A stretch of 64,000 bases of DNA, from assembly GCF_020404765.1 (NCBI RefSeq), contig NZ_JAIVEM010000052.1, forward strand, positions 1 through 64,000, in the 5' to 3' direction. Every line of letters begins with the position of its first letter. Position 1 is the stretch's first letter. The notes beneath the pieces were generated by a model. The model did not search any database. It was given only the letters and a program-made list of their open reading frames with translations, and was not told the origin of the DNA. This DNA comes from Paenibacillus sp. BJ-4 (GTDB lineage: Bacteria; Bacillota; Bacilli; Paenibacillales; Paenibacillaceae). Of the stretch, positions 1 through 8,223 are shown piece by piece. The translations under genes and the position numbers were made by a program.

Positions 1-102
1 GGAGGGGTTCCACACGTACCCATCCCGAACACGACCGTTAAGCCCTCCAGCGCCGATGGTACTTGGACCGCAGGGTCCTGGGAGAGTAGGACGCCGCCAA
101 GC
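1..102 (+). rRNA. rrf: 5S ribosomal RNA, 5' end cut off by the window
   Basis: The sequence from the first base matches the conserved body of bacterial 5S rRNA: the CACACGTACCCATCCCGAAC loop region, the GAACACGACCGTTAAGCCCTC stretch (positions about 28-48) and the ending near GACGCCGCCAAGC. About 15 bases of the usual 5' end lie outside the window. No tRNA cloverleaf is visible after it, so it appears to be the last gene of an rRNA operon. Confidence 0.95.
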
Positions 103-133
103 AAAAATAGTATGACCCTACAGGGTCATATCA

Positions 134-163
134 GGCTGTCGAGAAATCTCGATGGCCTTTTTT
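134..163 (+). terminator. rRNA operon terminator
   Basis: Imperfect stem GGCTGTCGAG / CTCGATGGCC around an AAAT loop, followed by a run of T. It sits 30 bases after the 5S gene. Bases 164-340 after it show AT-rich sequence and no gene. Confidence 0.85.
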
Positions 164-340
164 ATTCCCACTTCATTCAATACAACACCTTTTATATTGT
201 ATAATATAATAATTCTCCGTTTAACCGCAGACTTAAAATTTATGCTAGTAATGACTTTTAGAGGTCAAAGGAACAGTCTTTTATAACGGATTTTGCAGAT
301 TCCAGTGAGACTCTTTTTACTCTCAAACCCATTCTGTCAG

Positions 341-1441
341 TTACAGTGAAACGAAGCATTGCTCCCATTGATCGGCAATAGATGCCTTGTCCAGTTGCTC
401 CCCAATAAGCGTGACATACCCCTGACTTACCGGAAGAGCTGTAGGCTGCCATTCGAAGTGATTTCCCGAGTATTGCAAAAGCATTGTACCTTCCTCTGGA
501 AGCACGCAATAGCCTTTCGCCCGAAGCAGTGAGGAGCCAAGCCCGGTCAGGAAATTTTCCAAACGCTGTTTTTCCAGCTGCTGTGGAGAATGTTGATGAA
601 GGGTTAAGCTCTCCAGACGGGAAAACGAAGGCGATTGATGAAGATCATGGCTATGGCTGTGCGCAGAAATAACTTTGAATGCCGCACTTCTGGAAATACT
701 GGCAGGTCGTCCAATCTCTTTGATCGTAGTGGGAATGGACGTGGCGACTGCATCGGTTGGCTGTGCCTGTACGGGGACGAGTTGAGGCACCTGCTTAGGT
801 TTGGCAGCAACGGATAAAGGGGCCAGGGCAGGCTTCAGCAGTGGCTCAAGGTCAACCCGGCAATATGCAGTCGTTTGCAGCTTGGCGGTATCGTTGTGCT
901 TGCGAATACTCTTGATGACCTTCGTCACTTCACGGCTACTTGCGGCATCCGTCTTGTTCACCACAATGAAGTCTGCGGTGCGAAGCTGCCCGTGCAGAGT
1001 CCGAACCAGCTCCTTGTCAGCGGTGAAGCGGCTGTTGTATTCATGAAAAAGCTTTGCGTCCACAACACTGATGCTTTGAACCAGATAGAGCCGATTGGCC
1101 AGCAGCGGGGAGCGCAGCTCTTCCAGCACTTGCTCAGGGTTGGCTACTCCCGTAGTTTCCATAAAAATCAAATCTGGCTCCTGGCTGAGGAGGGTATGCA
1201 GAGCACCTGCCAGTTCGCTTTTTTTGCTGCAACAAATGCAGCCCTCCAGCAATCCTTCCACAGTTACGTCAGGCATTTCTTCTGAAATGATGGCGCCGTC
1301 TACGTCAACTTCACCCATTTCATTCATTAATACCGCAGCACGAAGCGGAATTTGACGGGTATGGGCCAGTAGGCGCAGAAGCAGGGTCGTTTTGCCGCTA
1401 CCGAGAAAACCGCTGATTAAAATCACAGGAACCTTGTTCAT
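341..1441 (-). CDS. CobW/COG0523-family GTPase, putative metal chaperone
   Basis: 366 residues. The P-loop GFLGSGKT is at residues 11-18, the metal-binding CxCC motif (CICC) at 68-71 and the guanine-specificity motif NKTD at 162-165. A His/Ser-rich linker (HSHSHDLH) precedes the CobW C-terminal domain. COG0523 proteins use GTP hydrolysis to deliver metal ions, often zinc under starvation. It is the last gene of a minus-strand operon after two membrane proteins, and a Zur-type box lies upstream of the first gene. A role in zinc delivery is therefore the best inference, but the metal is not proven by sequence. The start ATG has AGGAGG-like sequence just upstream. Confidence 0.88.
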   Translation of the reverse strand: MNKVPVILISGFLGSGKTTLLLRLLAHTRQIPLRAAVLMNEMGEVDVDGAIISEEMPDVTVEGLLEGCICCSKKSELAGALHTLLSQEPDLIFMETTGVANPEQVLEELRSPLLANRLYLVQSISVVDAKLFHEYNSRFTADKELVRTLHGQLRTADFIVVNKTDAASSREVTKVIKSIRKHNDTAKLQTTAYCRVDLEPLLKPALAPLSVAAKPKQVPQLVPVQAQPTDAVATSIPTTIKEIGRPASISRSAAFKVISAHSHSHDLHQSPSFSRLESLTLHQHSPQQLEKQRLENFLTGLGSSLLRAKGYCVLPEEGTMLLQYSGNHFEWQPTALPVSQGYVTLIGEQLDKASIADQWEQCFVSL

Positions 1442-1462
1442 CTTTTATCCTCCTTGCTAGGG

Positions 1463-2440
1463 TTAGTGTGCTGCATTTAAGCGATCAAAAGCAGCTACCG
1501 AGTCTGCTTGGGTGTAGACATAAGGAGATTCCGGCTGCTTGACTTCGGTTATCTTGTCGGATCGAATTTCAAGTATAGGCGCATTGTCCTTTTGCGTGGC
1601 ATGCAAGGTTCCTTCAATGGTCACCCAGGTATCCTTGTCAAAGGACGAGAGCTTGTGGGATTGAACAATGATCCCGAAGGGCATGGCATCAGCAGTACAA
1701 CATATGACCAGGAACCTTCCTACTGCAAATAGACCTTTATCCCGCAGATTACTGTCTTTATAGACAAAGCCGGTCACCTGTACTTTTTTTCCTTCAAAAG
1801 CGTGCTTGTATAATTCGATGGCTCCGATGGTTTCAGAGAAAATTTCCGGCTTGATCTGTATGATGGGCTGCTGATATAGGCGTTTTGCCAGCTCGGCGAA
1901 TTCAGTATTGTACTTGTCAGGCGGAACGAACAGCTTATCCAGCATTTCTTGATTCCACTTGCTCTTCGATGGATGCGAAGCGGACACAGAAGACGATGTT
2001 GATAAAATGCGGGATGCGGGGGCTTGGGTGGGCTGTAAATCTGTTTTGCGCCGGATATCCGGGTTAGGGTAGGTGAAGGACATTCCCTTTTTGGCCGCCA
2101 TATCACTACCAAGCGCCTGATTGGGCAGCAGGGCGCCGAACAGCAGCGGAATGAGCAACATTCCATATACAAGCATTTTTTTGAACCAGCTTTGAGGTAA
2201 CGGATGCTCGCAATCACACATATCCTCACCGTCTCGCTCCCCAACTATTCCATGCCATGCCATTGCCAAAGCGATGAACAACAATGGCACAGGGCAGAGC
2301 AGAAGCAACTTTTGCATGTGTGGCGCCAAGTAGTAATGAAGTGCGCTTGTGCGGCTTAATGTGATGATATATACAGCTAATCCGATCATGAGCAAGGAAC
2401 GCATACCATACTGCCAGCGGATGCTAAAGGCTGTATTCAC
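1463..2440 (-). CDS. TIGR03943/DUF1980-like protein, partner of the adjacent permease (YcgQ-like)
   Basis: About 325 residues. The N-terminal third has hydrophobic membrane segments, a linker rich in Ser/Thr/Pro follows, and the C-terminal half looks soluble and OB-like (VQVTGFVYKDSNL, FAVGRFLVICCTADAMPFG). This pattern recalls the YcgQ family that is always paired with a DUF318 permease. A GTG start at 2440 is chosen because a strong GGGAGGTG site sits nine bases before it. The ATG at 2467 would overlap the upstream gene and has no clear site. Transport of a divalent metal is suggested by the operon and the Zur box; biochemical function of the family is poorly known. Confidence 0.75.
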   Translation of the reverse strand: MNTAFSIRWQYGMRSLLMIGLAVYIITLSRTSALHYYLAPHMQKLLLLCPVPLLFIALAMAWHGIVGERDGEDMCDCEHPLPQSWFKKMLVYGMLLIPLLFGALLPNQALGSDMAAKKGMSFTYPNPDIRRKTDLQPTQAPASRILSTSSSVSASHPSKSKWNQEMLDKLFVPPDKYNTEFAELAKRLYQQPIIQIKPEIFSETIGAIELYKHAFEGKKVQVTGFVYKDSNLRDKGLFAVGRFLVICCTADAMPFGIIVQSHKLSSFDKDTWVTIEGTLHATQKDNAPILEIRSDKITEVKQPESPYVYTQADSVAAFDRLNAAH

Positions 2441-2448
2441 GCTAGTAT

Positions 2449-3450
2449 TCACCTCCCGAATAACCATTCAGCAGCTATAGAGCCAACCAGGACAAGCGAA
2501 ATAATGAGCAGACATAGGACGGCGACAAATTTGGTGCGGAAGGTGCTTAGCAGCATAAGTGTACCTTTGAAATCGAGCATCGGCCCGAGCACAAGAAAGG
2601 CTGCCAGCGGACCTAATGTAAAGGTATGCGAAAAAGCGGTAGCAACAAAGGCATCAGAGGTTGAGCACAGCGACAGTACATAGGCAAAGCCCATCATAAA
2701 GGCATAGGAGCCAGCCGCTCCACCGCTTAACGAAAGCATTTCATCGCGCGGGATGAAGGTTTGAATACAGGCTGTCAATAATGCGCCAATAATAAGATAT
2801 TTGCTCATGTCCAAAAATTCATCACCAGCATGTACAAAAAAGCCTCGCATAGTGCGCTGATGCCGATGAGTTTGGTCGTTCTGCTTCTGCTGGTTAAAAG
2901 ACAGCAATGACCGTTTGAGCGGGTGTACACGCACAAAGGTATATACAATTAGTCCAATAATTGCGGAAACGGCAAAGGCTAGCCCCATGCGAACGGCCGT
3001 GACTTCGGGATGGGAAGGGAACGCCATCATCGTTGCAGCCAGCACTACGGGATTGATAATGGGTCCGCTTAATATAAAGGTAATGCCCATATAGGCAGGC
3101 ATTCCCTTGAGCATCAATTGACGAACGACAGGGATCATGCCGCATTCACAGATCGGAAACAGCAGCCCCAGCAAGGAGGCCAGCAGGACACCCGGTACAG
3201 GATGCGCAGGCGCCATTTTACGTATCCACGTTTCTGATACAAGCCATTGTAAAAGAGAGGAGACGAGGACGCCGATAAGTAGAAATGGCATGGCTTCCAG
3301 GAAAATGCCCATAAATACTGTTTTTAACGACTGCATCTGACTCATATCCAACGAGCGAAGCCACCGGGGAGATAGCATAATAAGCACTGGGATAAGAAAG
3401 GTGAATGGAATCATAAAAGGCAGCATCTTCAACAGCGTACTGTTTTTCAT
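2449..3450 (-). CDS. DUF318/UPF0718 permease (YcgR-like)
   Basis: 333 residues with about eight to nine hydrophobic membrane spans. It contains the family's cysteine motif, FPICECGMIPVVRQLMLKG, and later the segment SLCSTSDAFVATAF. The COG0701 permeases form two-gene systems with DUF1980 proteins, as here. First gene of the minus-strand operon 3450-341; a GAGGAG site precedes the ATG, and the Zur-type box at 3586-3600 is about 135 bases upstream. Substrate cannot be read from sequence; zinc or another divalent metal, import or export, is inferred from context. Confidence 0.82.
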   Translation of the reverse strand: MKNSTLLKMLPFMIPFTFLIPVLIMLSPRWLRSLDMSQMQSLKTVFMGIFLEAMPFLLIGVLVSSLLQWLVSETWIRKMAPAHPVPGVLLASLLGLLFPICECGMIPVVRQLMLKGMPAYMGITFILSGPIINPVVLAATMMAFPSHPEVTAVRMGLAFAVSAIIGLIVYTFVRVHPLKRSLLSFNQQKQNDQTHRHQRTMRGFFVHAGDEFLDMSKYLIIGALLTACIQTFIPRDEMLSLSGGAAGSYAFMMGFAYVLSLCSTSDAFVATAFSHTFTLGPLAAFLVLGPMLDFKGTLMLLSTFRTKFVAVLCLLIISLVLVGSIAAEWLFGR

Positions 3451-3585
3451 TAGACGTCTCCTCGGAAATAAGGGTTGTTGTCTACATCCTATGCCTGTTA
3501 CAGGACAAACATGCCCGCTGAATAGCGTTTGGATTACTGTCTATATTGACAAGTCCGAGTGTGTTCATATATTTATGTTTATTAA

Positions 3586-3600
3586 TCGTAAATATTACGA
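3586..3600. promoter_or_regulatory. Zur box upstream of the minus-strand permease operon
   Basis: TCGTAAATATTACGA matches the Bacillus Zur consensus TCGTAATNATTACGA at 14 of 14 specified positions but one. It lies between the permease gene (start 3450) and the terminator of the decayed CobW gene, so it most likely represses the minus-strand operon under zinc sufficiency. Confidence 0.82.
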
Positions 3601-3614
3601 TATGTAAAAAAGTA

Positions 3615-3660
3615 CAAAAAACCTCCAAATCTCACGCTTCAGTAGGATTGGAGGTTCTTT
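3615..3660 (-). terminator. Terminator after the CobW-like remnant
   Basis: Stem AACCTCCAAATC / GATTGGAGGTT; on the minus strand it is followed by a T run (AAAAAA at 3615-3620 on the plus strand). It lies just beyond the stop codon of the remnant at 3681, so the terminator outlived most of its gene. Confidence 0.8.
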
Positions 3661-3680
3661 GTGTTATATGGGAATGTGAG

Positions 3681-3870
3681 CTACACAGCTACACAGGAAG
3701 CAAAGTTGCTGCGGAACCACTGCTCGTCCAGATTTCGGCCGATAATGACGATTTCACTGCGGCGCGGCTCATTCTCTTTCCAGGCTCGGTCTGTCTGTGT
3801 GCCAAATAGCATATGAACGCCCTGAAAAATGACACGTTTGCTGACATTTTGTAAATTCAGAATGCCTTTA
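3681..3870 (-). pseudogene. C-terminal remnant of a YciC/ZagA-like CobW GTPase
   Basis: Reading the minus strand from about 3870 to the stop at 3681 gives about 62 residues containing KGILNLQNVSKRVIFQGVH and SEIVIIGRNLDEQWF. These match the CobW C-terminal domain (hydrophobic strand, VFQGVH core, FIGRNLD motif). The P-loop, CxCC and NKTD parts are all missing: directly upstream in this frame lies the Zur box at 3878-3892. The likely history is an internal deletion of a Zur-repressed yciC-type gene that left its promoter region and its terminator. Confidence 0.8.
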
Positions 3871-3877
3871 TAATTAT

Positions 3878-3892
3878 TAGTAATTATTACGA
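3878..3892. promoter_or_regulatory. Zur box upstream of the CobW-FecBCD operon
   Basis: TAGTAATTATTACGA differs from TCGTAATNATTACGA at one specified base. It stands about 80 bases before the plus-strand CobW gene and directly before the remnant on the minus strand, so it may originally have served both directions. A TATAAT-like hexamer lies at 3869-3874. Confidence 0.85.
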
Positions 3893-3973
3893 TTAAAATC
3901 CGATAAATGATTGCAAGAAGGAAATTTTTACGGTACGATCCATATTAAATGTTGTAAAGACAAGGAGGATTTT

Positions 3974-5053
3974 ATGATACCGATTGCTGTTTTATCTGGA
4001 TTTTTGGGCAGTGGTAAAACAACTCTTCTTCAGCATGCACTGGCTTACTATAAAGGGCAGGGCCTCAAGCCGGCTATTTTGATGAATGAGTTGGGCGATG
4101 TTAATCTGGACGGCAGTTTGGTGAACGGTCAAGCTCCCATGAAGGAAATGCTTAGTGGTTGTATCTGCTGCACTATTCGCGGGGACCTGGGCGTTGAATT
4201 AATGAATCTTGCCGAAGAATATAAACCGGACGTGATTATCGTCGAATGTACCGGAGTAGCCAATCCAATGGAAATTGTAGATGCCGTGACAGATGCTTCT
4301 ATGTATTCCACTATGGTTTTACAATCCGTTATTACGGTGATGGATGCGCGTCAATTTTTGGATTTTGCCTCAGGTAACGAGAGAAGCAAGTCGTTTCGTT
4401 TGATGCAGGATCAGCTTCGATGCGCTTCCAAGCTGATTATCAATAAGACTGATTTACTGGCCGCGGGAGAGTTGCAGAAAGTACAAGCCCTCGTCAAGGA
4501 ATTAAATCCTTATGCCCTGACCGTAAATACACAACGGAGCGACGTAGACGCGGATGTATTTTTCTCCATTCAAAGAGAGGATCGTATAGATGCCTTGCAT
4601 TCAAAGGAGTCCATAGCCGATAACGGGAATGATCATCATTCGGAAAGTCATCTGCACGCTCATGATGACCATGCAGATCATGACCATCATAATCATAATC
4701 ACGACCACGACCATGACCATGGCCACGGCCACGGGGAGCATTATCATTCCTACGACCATGTTGTCGTACACACGCATTTCTTCGGGCAACCTGTGCCGCG
4801 ATCCAAGTTTGAACAGCTGTTCCGCAGCTTGCCCGCTGAAATTTACCGTGCCAAAGGAATTGTACGTTTTCTCGAAACAGAGGGTCAGATGATGTTCCAG
4901 TTTGCTTACCGAGAGTTGGAAATTATTCCGATTCGTCCGCAAAAATCGGTGAATGATGTTGCGGTCCTTATGGGCGAAAATTTCTCTGCTTCTGAGATCG
5001 AAGAACGATTGAGAACGCTGGAAACGGCCGAAAAGCCATGGATTAGTTCATGA
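3974..5053 (+). CDS. His-rich CobW/COG0523-family GTPase, Zur-controlled
   Basis: 359 residues from the ATG at 3974, chosen because AAGGAGG lies just before it. The upstream in-frame start lacks this and would precede the family's normal N-terminus (MIPIAVLSGFLGSGKT). P-loop at residues 9-16, CICC at 63-66, NKTD near residue 158. A His/Asp-rich insert at about residues 222-269 (repeated HDHDHDHGHGHG) precedes the CobW C-terminal domain and probably stores or transfers metal. It heads an operon with a FecBCD-type importer, overlapping the permease gene by four bases. The Zur box points to zinc. Paralog of the 341-1441 gene. Confidence 0.92.
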   Translation: MIPIAVLSGFLGSGKTTLLQHALAYYKGQGLKPAILMNELGDVNLDGSLVNGQAPMKEMLSGCICCTIRGDLGVELMNLAEEYKPDVIIVECTGVANPMEIVDAVTDASMYSTMVLQSVITVMDARQFLDFASGNERSKSFRLMQDQLRCASKLIINKTDLLAAGELQKVQALVKELNPYALTVNTQRSDVDADVFFSIQREDRIDALHSKESIADNGNDHHSESHLHAHDDHADHDHHNHNHDHDHDHGHGHGEHYHSYDHVVVHTHFFGQPVPRSKFEQLFRSLPAEIYRAKGIVRFLETEGQMMFQFAYRELEIIPIRPQKSVNDVAVLMGENFSASEIEERLRTLETAEKPWISS

Positions 5054-6162
5054 CCTCAGGAACGAGTAGCGTTTATCCATCAAAACATAATTCTAACGCC
5101 CATATAGCTGGAAAATCTGCTATGGGATTTACTACAATTCTGCTGTTATTGGCAGCTGGGTTGGTGCTGTCGATTACAGTCGCAGTCATGCTCGGTCCTG
5201 TGGCTGTCGCGCCAGGAACGGTATGGCGAATTGCTCTGTCCCATCTTCCCTGGCTGGACCAGTGGATACCTGTGACATGGACCAGGCCGGAGCAATATAT
5301 CGTCTGGGAAATCCGTTTTCCACGCGTGCTGCTGGGCGTTATCGTAGGGGCAGGGTTAGCCGTTACAGGGGCCGCTATTCAGGCCTTAATTCGTAATTCG
5401 TTAGCAGACCCCTATATTTTAGGAGTCTCGTCCGGGGCTTCAGTTACAGCGACCCTGGTTATTGTGTTTGGAGCCTTTGGTATCCTTGGACGGTTCGCGC
5501 TGCCTTTGTCTGCTTTTTTAGGCTCGCTGGCAGCGATGCTTATGGTGTTCGCATTAGCCCGTGTGGCCGGACGGATATCGACGACCCGATTACTGCTGGC
5601 AGGCGTGGCGGTGTCCATGATGCTGTCGGCTGTGACCAGCTTTATCGTTACGATGGCTCCTAATGAAAAGGGTATCCGCGACGCGATGTATTGGATGATG
5701 GGCAGTCTGGCAGGCGCACAGTGGGATACGCTTCTTATTCCGACCCTCATTATAGCTGGCGGGACGATGATCCTGCTGACTCAATACCGCTCACTGAACG
5801 CTCTGCTGACAGGCGAAGAGGCAGCAGTAACGCTCGGTGTGAACGTACAGACGTTTCGCGTGCTTCTCGTCATTATAGCCTCGCTTCTAACCGGGGCGGT
5901 TGTGGCGGTTAGTGGCTCAATTGGCTTTGTCGGGCTGATGATTCCGCATATCGTGAGACTGATGGTGGGATCGGATCATCGCCGTGTTCTGCCGGTCAGT
6001 CTGTTGGCGGGAGCTATCTTTGTTGTGTGGGCAGACGTATGTGCCCGGCTCGTGCTGGCTCCGCAAGAGCTGCCGATCGGCATTGTGACAGCCGTTTGCG
6101 GAGGACCCTTTTTTGTGTGGCTGCTGCGGCGCAGTTCCTATTCATTTGGAGGCGAAAAATGA
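5050..6162 (+). CDS. FecCD-family ABC permease in the Zur-controlled operon
   Basis: 370 residues with about ten hydrophobic spans and FecCD signatures: RFPRVLLGVIVGAGLAVTGA near residue 95, RNSLADPYILGVSSGA, and GSIGFVGLMIPHIVRLMVG near the end. It should form the membrane channel of a BtuCD-like importer with the ATPase next to it and the lipoprotein at 6990. ATGA overlaps join it to both neighbours. FecCD proteins usually import siderophores, heme, cobalamin or other metal chelates. Under a Zur box and next to a CobW GTPase the substrate is more likely a zinc complex or another metal complex used in zinc limitation. Confidence 0.9.
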   Translation: MTSGTSSVYPSKHNSNAHIAGKSAMGFTTILLLLAAGLVLSITVAVMLGPVAVAPGTVWRIALSHLPWLDQWIPVTWTRPEQYIVWEIRFPRVLLGVIVGAGLAVTGAAIQALIRNSLADPYILGVSSGASVTATLVIVFGAFGILGRFALPLSAFLGSLAAMLMVFALARVAGRISTTRLLLAGVAVSMMLSAVTSFIVTMAPNEKGIRDAMYWMMGSLAGAQWDTLLIPTLIIAGGTMILLTQYRSLNALLTGEEAAVTLGVNVQTFRVLLVIIASLLTGAVVAVSGSIGFVGLMIPHIVRLMVGSDHRRVLPVSLLAGAIFVVWADVCARLVLAPQELPIGIVTAVCGGPFFVWLLRRSSYSFGGEK

Positions 6163-6947
6163 ATATAGAAGTCGAACACATCACCTTCAGTATTCACGAT
6201 AAGCGGCTGATCGAAGACATCTGCCTTCAGGTCAAAAAGGGAGAGCTGGTCGGTCTGATTGGTCCGAACGGCAGTGGCAAATCAACGCTGCTCAAAAATA
6301 TGTACCGTGTACTAAAGCCTGACAACGGATGGATAACACTGGATGGCAGGGATATGCTGCGCATGAAGTACAAGGAAACGGCCCGGCAAATGGCGGTGGT
6401 GAGTCAGGATGCACCTCAGACGTTTGATTTTTCAGTACGGGACATCGTCTTGATGGGCCGCCACCCGCATAAAAAGCTGTTGGAGGCGGATACCACTGTC
6501 GATTATGAATTGGTAGAACAGGCATTGGAACGGGTAGGCATGGACACTCAGGCCGATCAGAGCTTTGCAACCTTGTCCGGTGGTGAAAAACAACGGGTGC
6601 TGATCGCCAGAGCGCTGGCTGGACAGGCGAAATTTCTTATGCTGGATGAGCCGACGAATCATCTGGATATCCGGTATCAGCTGCAAATTCTTGATTTGGT
6701 CAAAGCGCTTCAGGTAACTACGCTTGCTGCACTGCATGATCTGAATTTGGCGGCTTTGTATTGTGACCGAATGTATGTATTACAAGAGGGCAAGGTGGTA
6801 GCCTCCGGTAAAACAGAGGACATACTTCAGTCGAATCTGCTGCGCAGTGTTTTTGGAGTGGAGACGGAAATCTGCATCCATCCGAAAACCGGTAAGCCGA
6901 ATATTACCTTTTTACCGGATTCTCTTAGGAGAGAAGACCATTTTTGA
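6159..6947 (+). CDS. ABC transporter ATPase (FecE-type)
   Basis: 262 residues from the ATG at 6159, which overlaps the permease stop as ATGA and has GGAGGCG before it. Walker A GPNGSGKST, signature LSGGEKQR, Walker B LMLDEPTNHLD and H-loop switch ALHDLNLAALYCD are all present. It powers import by the adjacent FecCD permease. The intact motifs give no sign of decay. Confidence 0.93.
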   Translation: MNIEVEHITFSIHDKRLIEDICLQVKKGELVGLIGPNGSGKSTLLKNMYRVLKPDNGWITLDGRDMLRMKYKETARQMAVVSQDAPQTFDFSVRDIVLMGRHPHKKLLEADTTVDYELVEQALERVGMDTQADQSFATLSGGEKQRVLIARALAGQAKFLMLDEPTNHLDIRYQLQILDLVKALQVTTLAALHDLNLAALYCDRMYVLQEGKVVASGKTEDILQSNLLRSVFGVETEICIHPKTGKPNITFLPDSLRREDHF

Positions 6948-6989
6948 TCTAAACAGAATGCAGCTATTATAAGAGAGGGGGCAGTACAT

Positions 6990-8012
6990 ATGAAAAAATA
7001 TAGCAAACGCGCAATATCATGGATTATGCTCGCTTTGGTGACGGTGCTGCTACTATCAGCTTGTGGAACAGGAAACACGGCTCAAACAACCGATTCAGCT
7101 ACAAATGGACAACAGTCTGCCGCATCGCAATCGGCGACCAAAGAGACGCCGGTAAAGCTTGAGAATATGGGCGTTAAGATGATATTTCCCGAAGCTCCCA
7201 AACGCGCAATTACACTGAACCAGCACGCAACAGAGGTGATGCTGGCTCTTGGGCTGGAGTCCTCCATGGTAGGAACAGCGTATTTGGATGATCAGATTTT
7301 ACCGGAGTATAAGGCTCAATATGACAAAATCCCGGTGCTGGCCAAGCAGTATCCGTCTAAAGAGGTATTTATGGCTGCTGCGCCGGATTTTGCTTATGCG
7401 GGCTGGAAGAGTGCCTTTAATGATAAAAATCTCGGTTCCCGTGAGGAGCTTGCGAAGCAGGGAGTGTCGACCTATGTACAGGAATCATCCAATAAGCCGG
7501 GTCCAACGTTAGAAGATGTATATCTGGATATACTAAATATTGGACGCATTTTCCGGGTTGAAGACCGGGCAGACAAGCTGGTAGGTGACATTCGTGGACA
7601 AGTGCAGTCCATTCAGACTCAAATTGGTAATGTAGAGAAGGCACCGAAGGTGTTTGTTTATGATAGCGGCGAAGATAAGCCTTTTACGGCTGCCAACAAT
7701 TATCTGACCTCGTTGATTAAAAGTGTAAAGGCGAAAAATATTTTTGATGATATTAACAAAAGTTTTGCTGAGGTAAGCTGGGAAGAGGTTGTGAGCCGTA
7801 ACCCTGACGTCATTGTAATTCTAGACTACGGAGACACCTCGCTGGAGGATAAAGAGAAGCTGCTTCTAAGCAAGCCTGCACTGGGAGGTGTGGAAGCGAT
7901 CAAAAACAAACGGTTTGTGATGCTGCCTCTGTCCGCAGCGGCTGAAGGCATACGCGCACCGATTGCATTGAAAACCTTGGCTGTAGGTCTGTACCCGGAC
8001 AAAGTGAAGTAA
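6990..8012 (+). CDS. Substrate-binding lipoprotein (BtuF/FecB-type)
   Basis: 340 residues. The signal peptide ends in a lipobox LLSAC, followed by a Ser/Thr/Gln-rich linker. The mature part has the periplasmic-binding fold of the BtuF/FhuD class: PKRAITLNQHATEVMLALGL in the first lobe and SWEEVVSRNPDVIVILDYG in the second. It should capture the substrate for the FecCD/ATPase pair upstream. A GAGAGGGGG site precedes the ATG. Substrate is unknown; the Zur context suggests a zinc or mixed metal chelate. Roughly 210 bases with the next Zur box separate it from znuC. Confidence 0.9.
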   Translation: MKKYSKRAISWIMLALVTVLLLSACGTGNTAQTTDSATNGQQSAASQSATKETPVKLENMGVKMIFPEAPKRAITLNQHATEVMLALGLESSMVGTAYLDDQILPEYKAQYDKIPVLAKQYPSKEVFMAAAPDFAYAGWKSAFNDKNLGSREELAKQGVSTYVQESSNKPGPTLEDVYLDILNIGRIFRVEDRADKLVGDIRGQVQSIQTQIGNVEKAPKVFVYDSGEDKPFTAANNYLTSLIKSVKAKNIFDDINKSFAEVSWEEVVSRNPDVIVILDYGDTSLEDKEKLLLSKPALGGVEAIKNKRFVMLPLSAAAEGIRAPIALKTLAVGLYPDKVK

Positions 8013-8113
8013 ACAAAAGAGTTGTCAAAGCATTGACGAACCTTGCCTAAACTGTTAAACTTGCTAATGCGTAAAGGTTACGTTTATCGAACGCTTCTTT
8101 TTTTAATACCAAA

Positions 8114-8128
8114 TCGTAATAATTACGG
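8114..8128. promoter_or_regulatory. Zur box upstream of znuCBA
   Basis: TCGTAATAATTACGG matches TCGTAATNATTACGA except the last base. It lies about 95 bases upstream of the znuC start; a weak TTGACG hexamer is at 8033-8038. Confidence 0.88.
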
Positions 8129-8223
8129 TAGATGGTTTAATGATCATAAACGACCTGGAGAATCTGCGCAATGATGATTGCTCAGTGGCTCCAGGCTTTT
8201 TAAAGGAAAGGGAGATTTGCGTC

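Noticed and set aside
164..340. Possible tRNA after the 5S rRNA
   Set aside because: No cloverleaf or TTC-loop sequence could be found in this AT-rich stretch.
4601..4942. Minus-strand 113-residue frame opposite the CobW His-rich insert
   Set aside because: It mirrors His/Asp codons as Met/Val/Ile runs and has no ribosome site.
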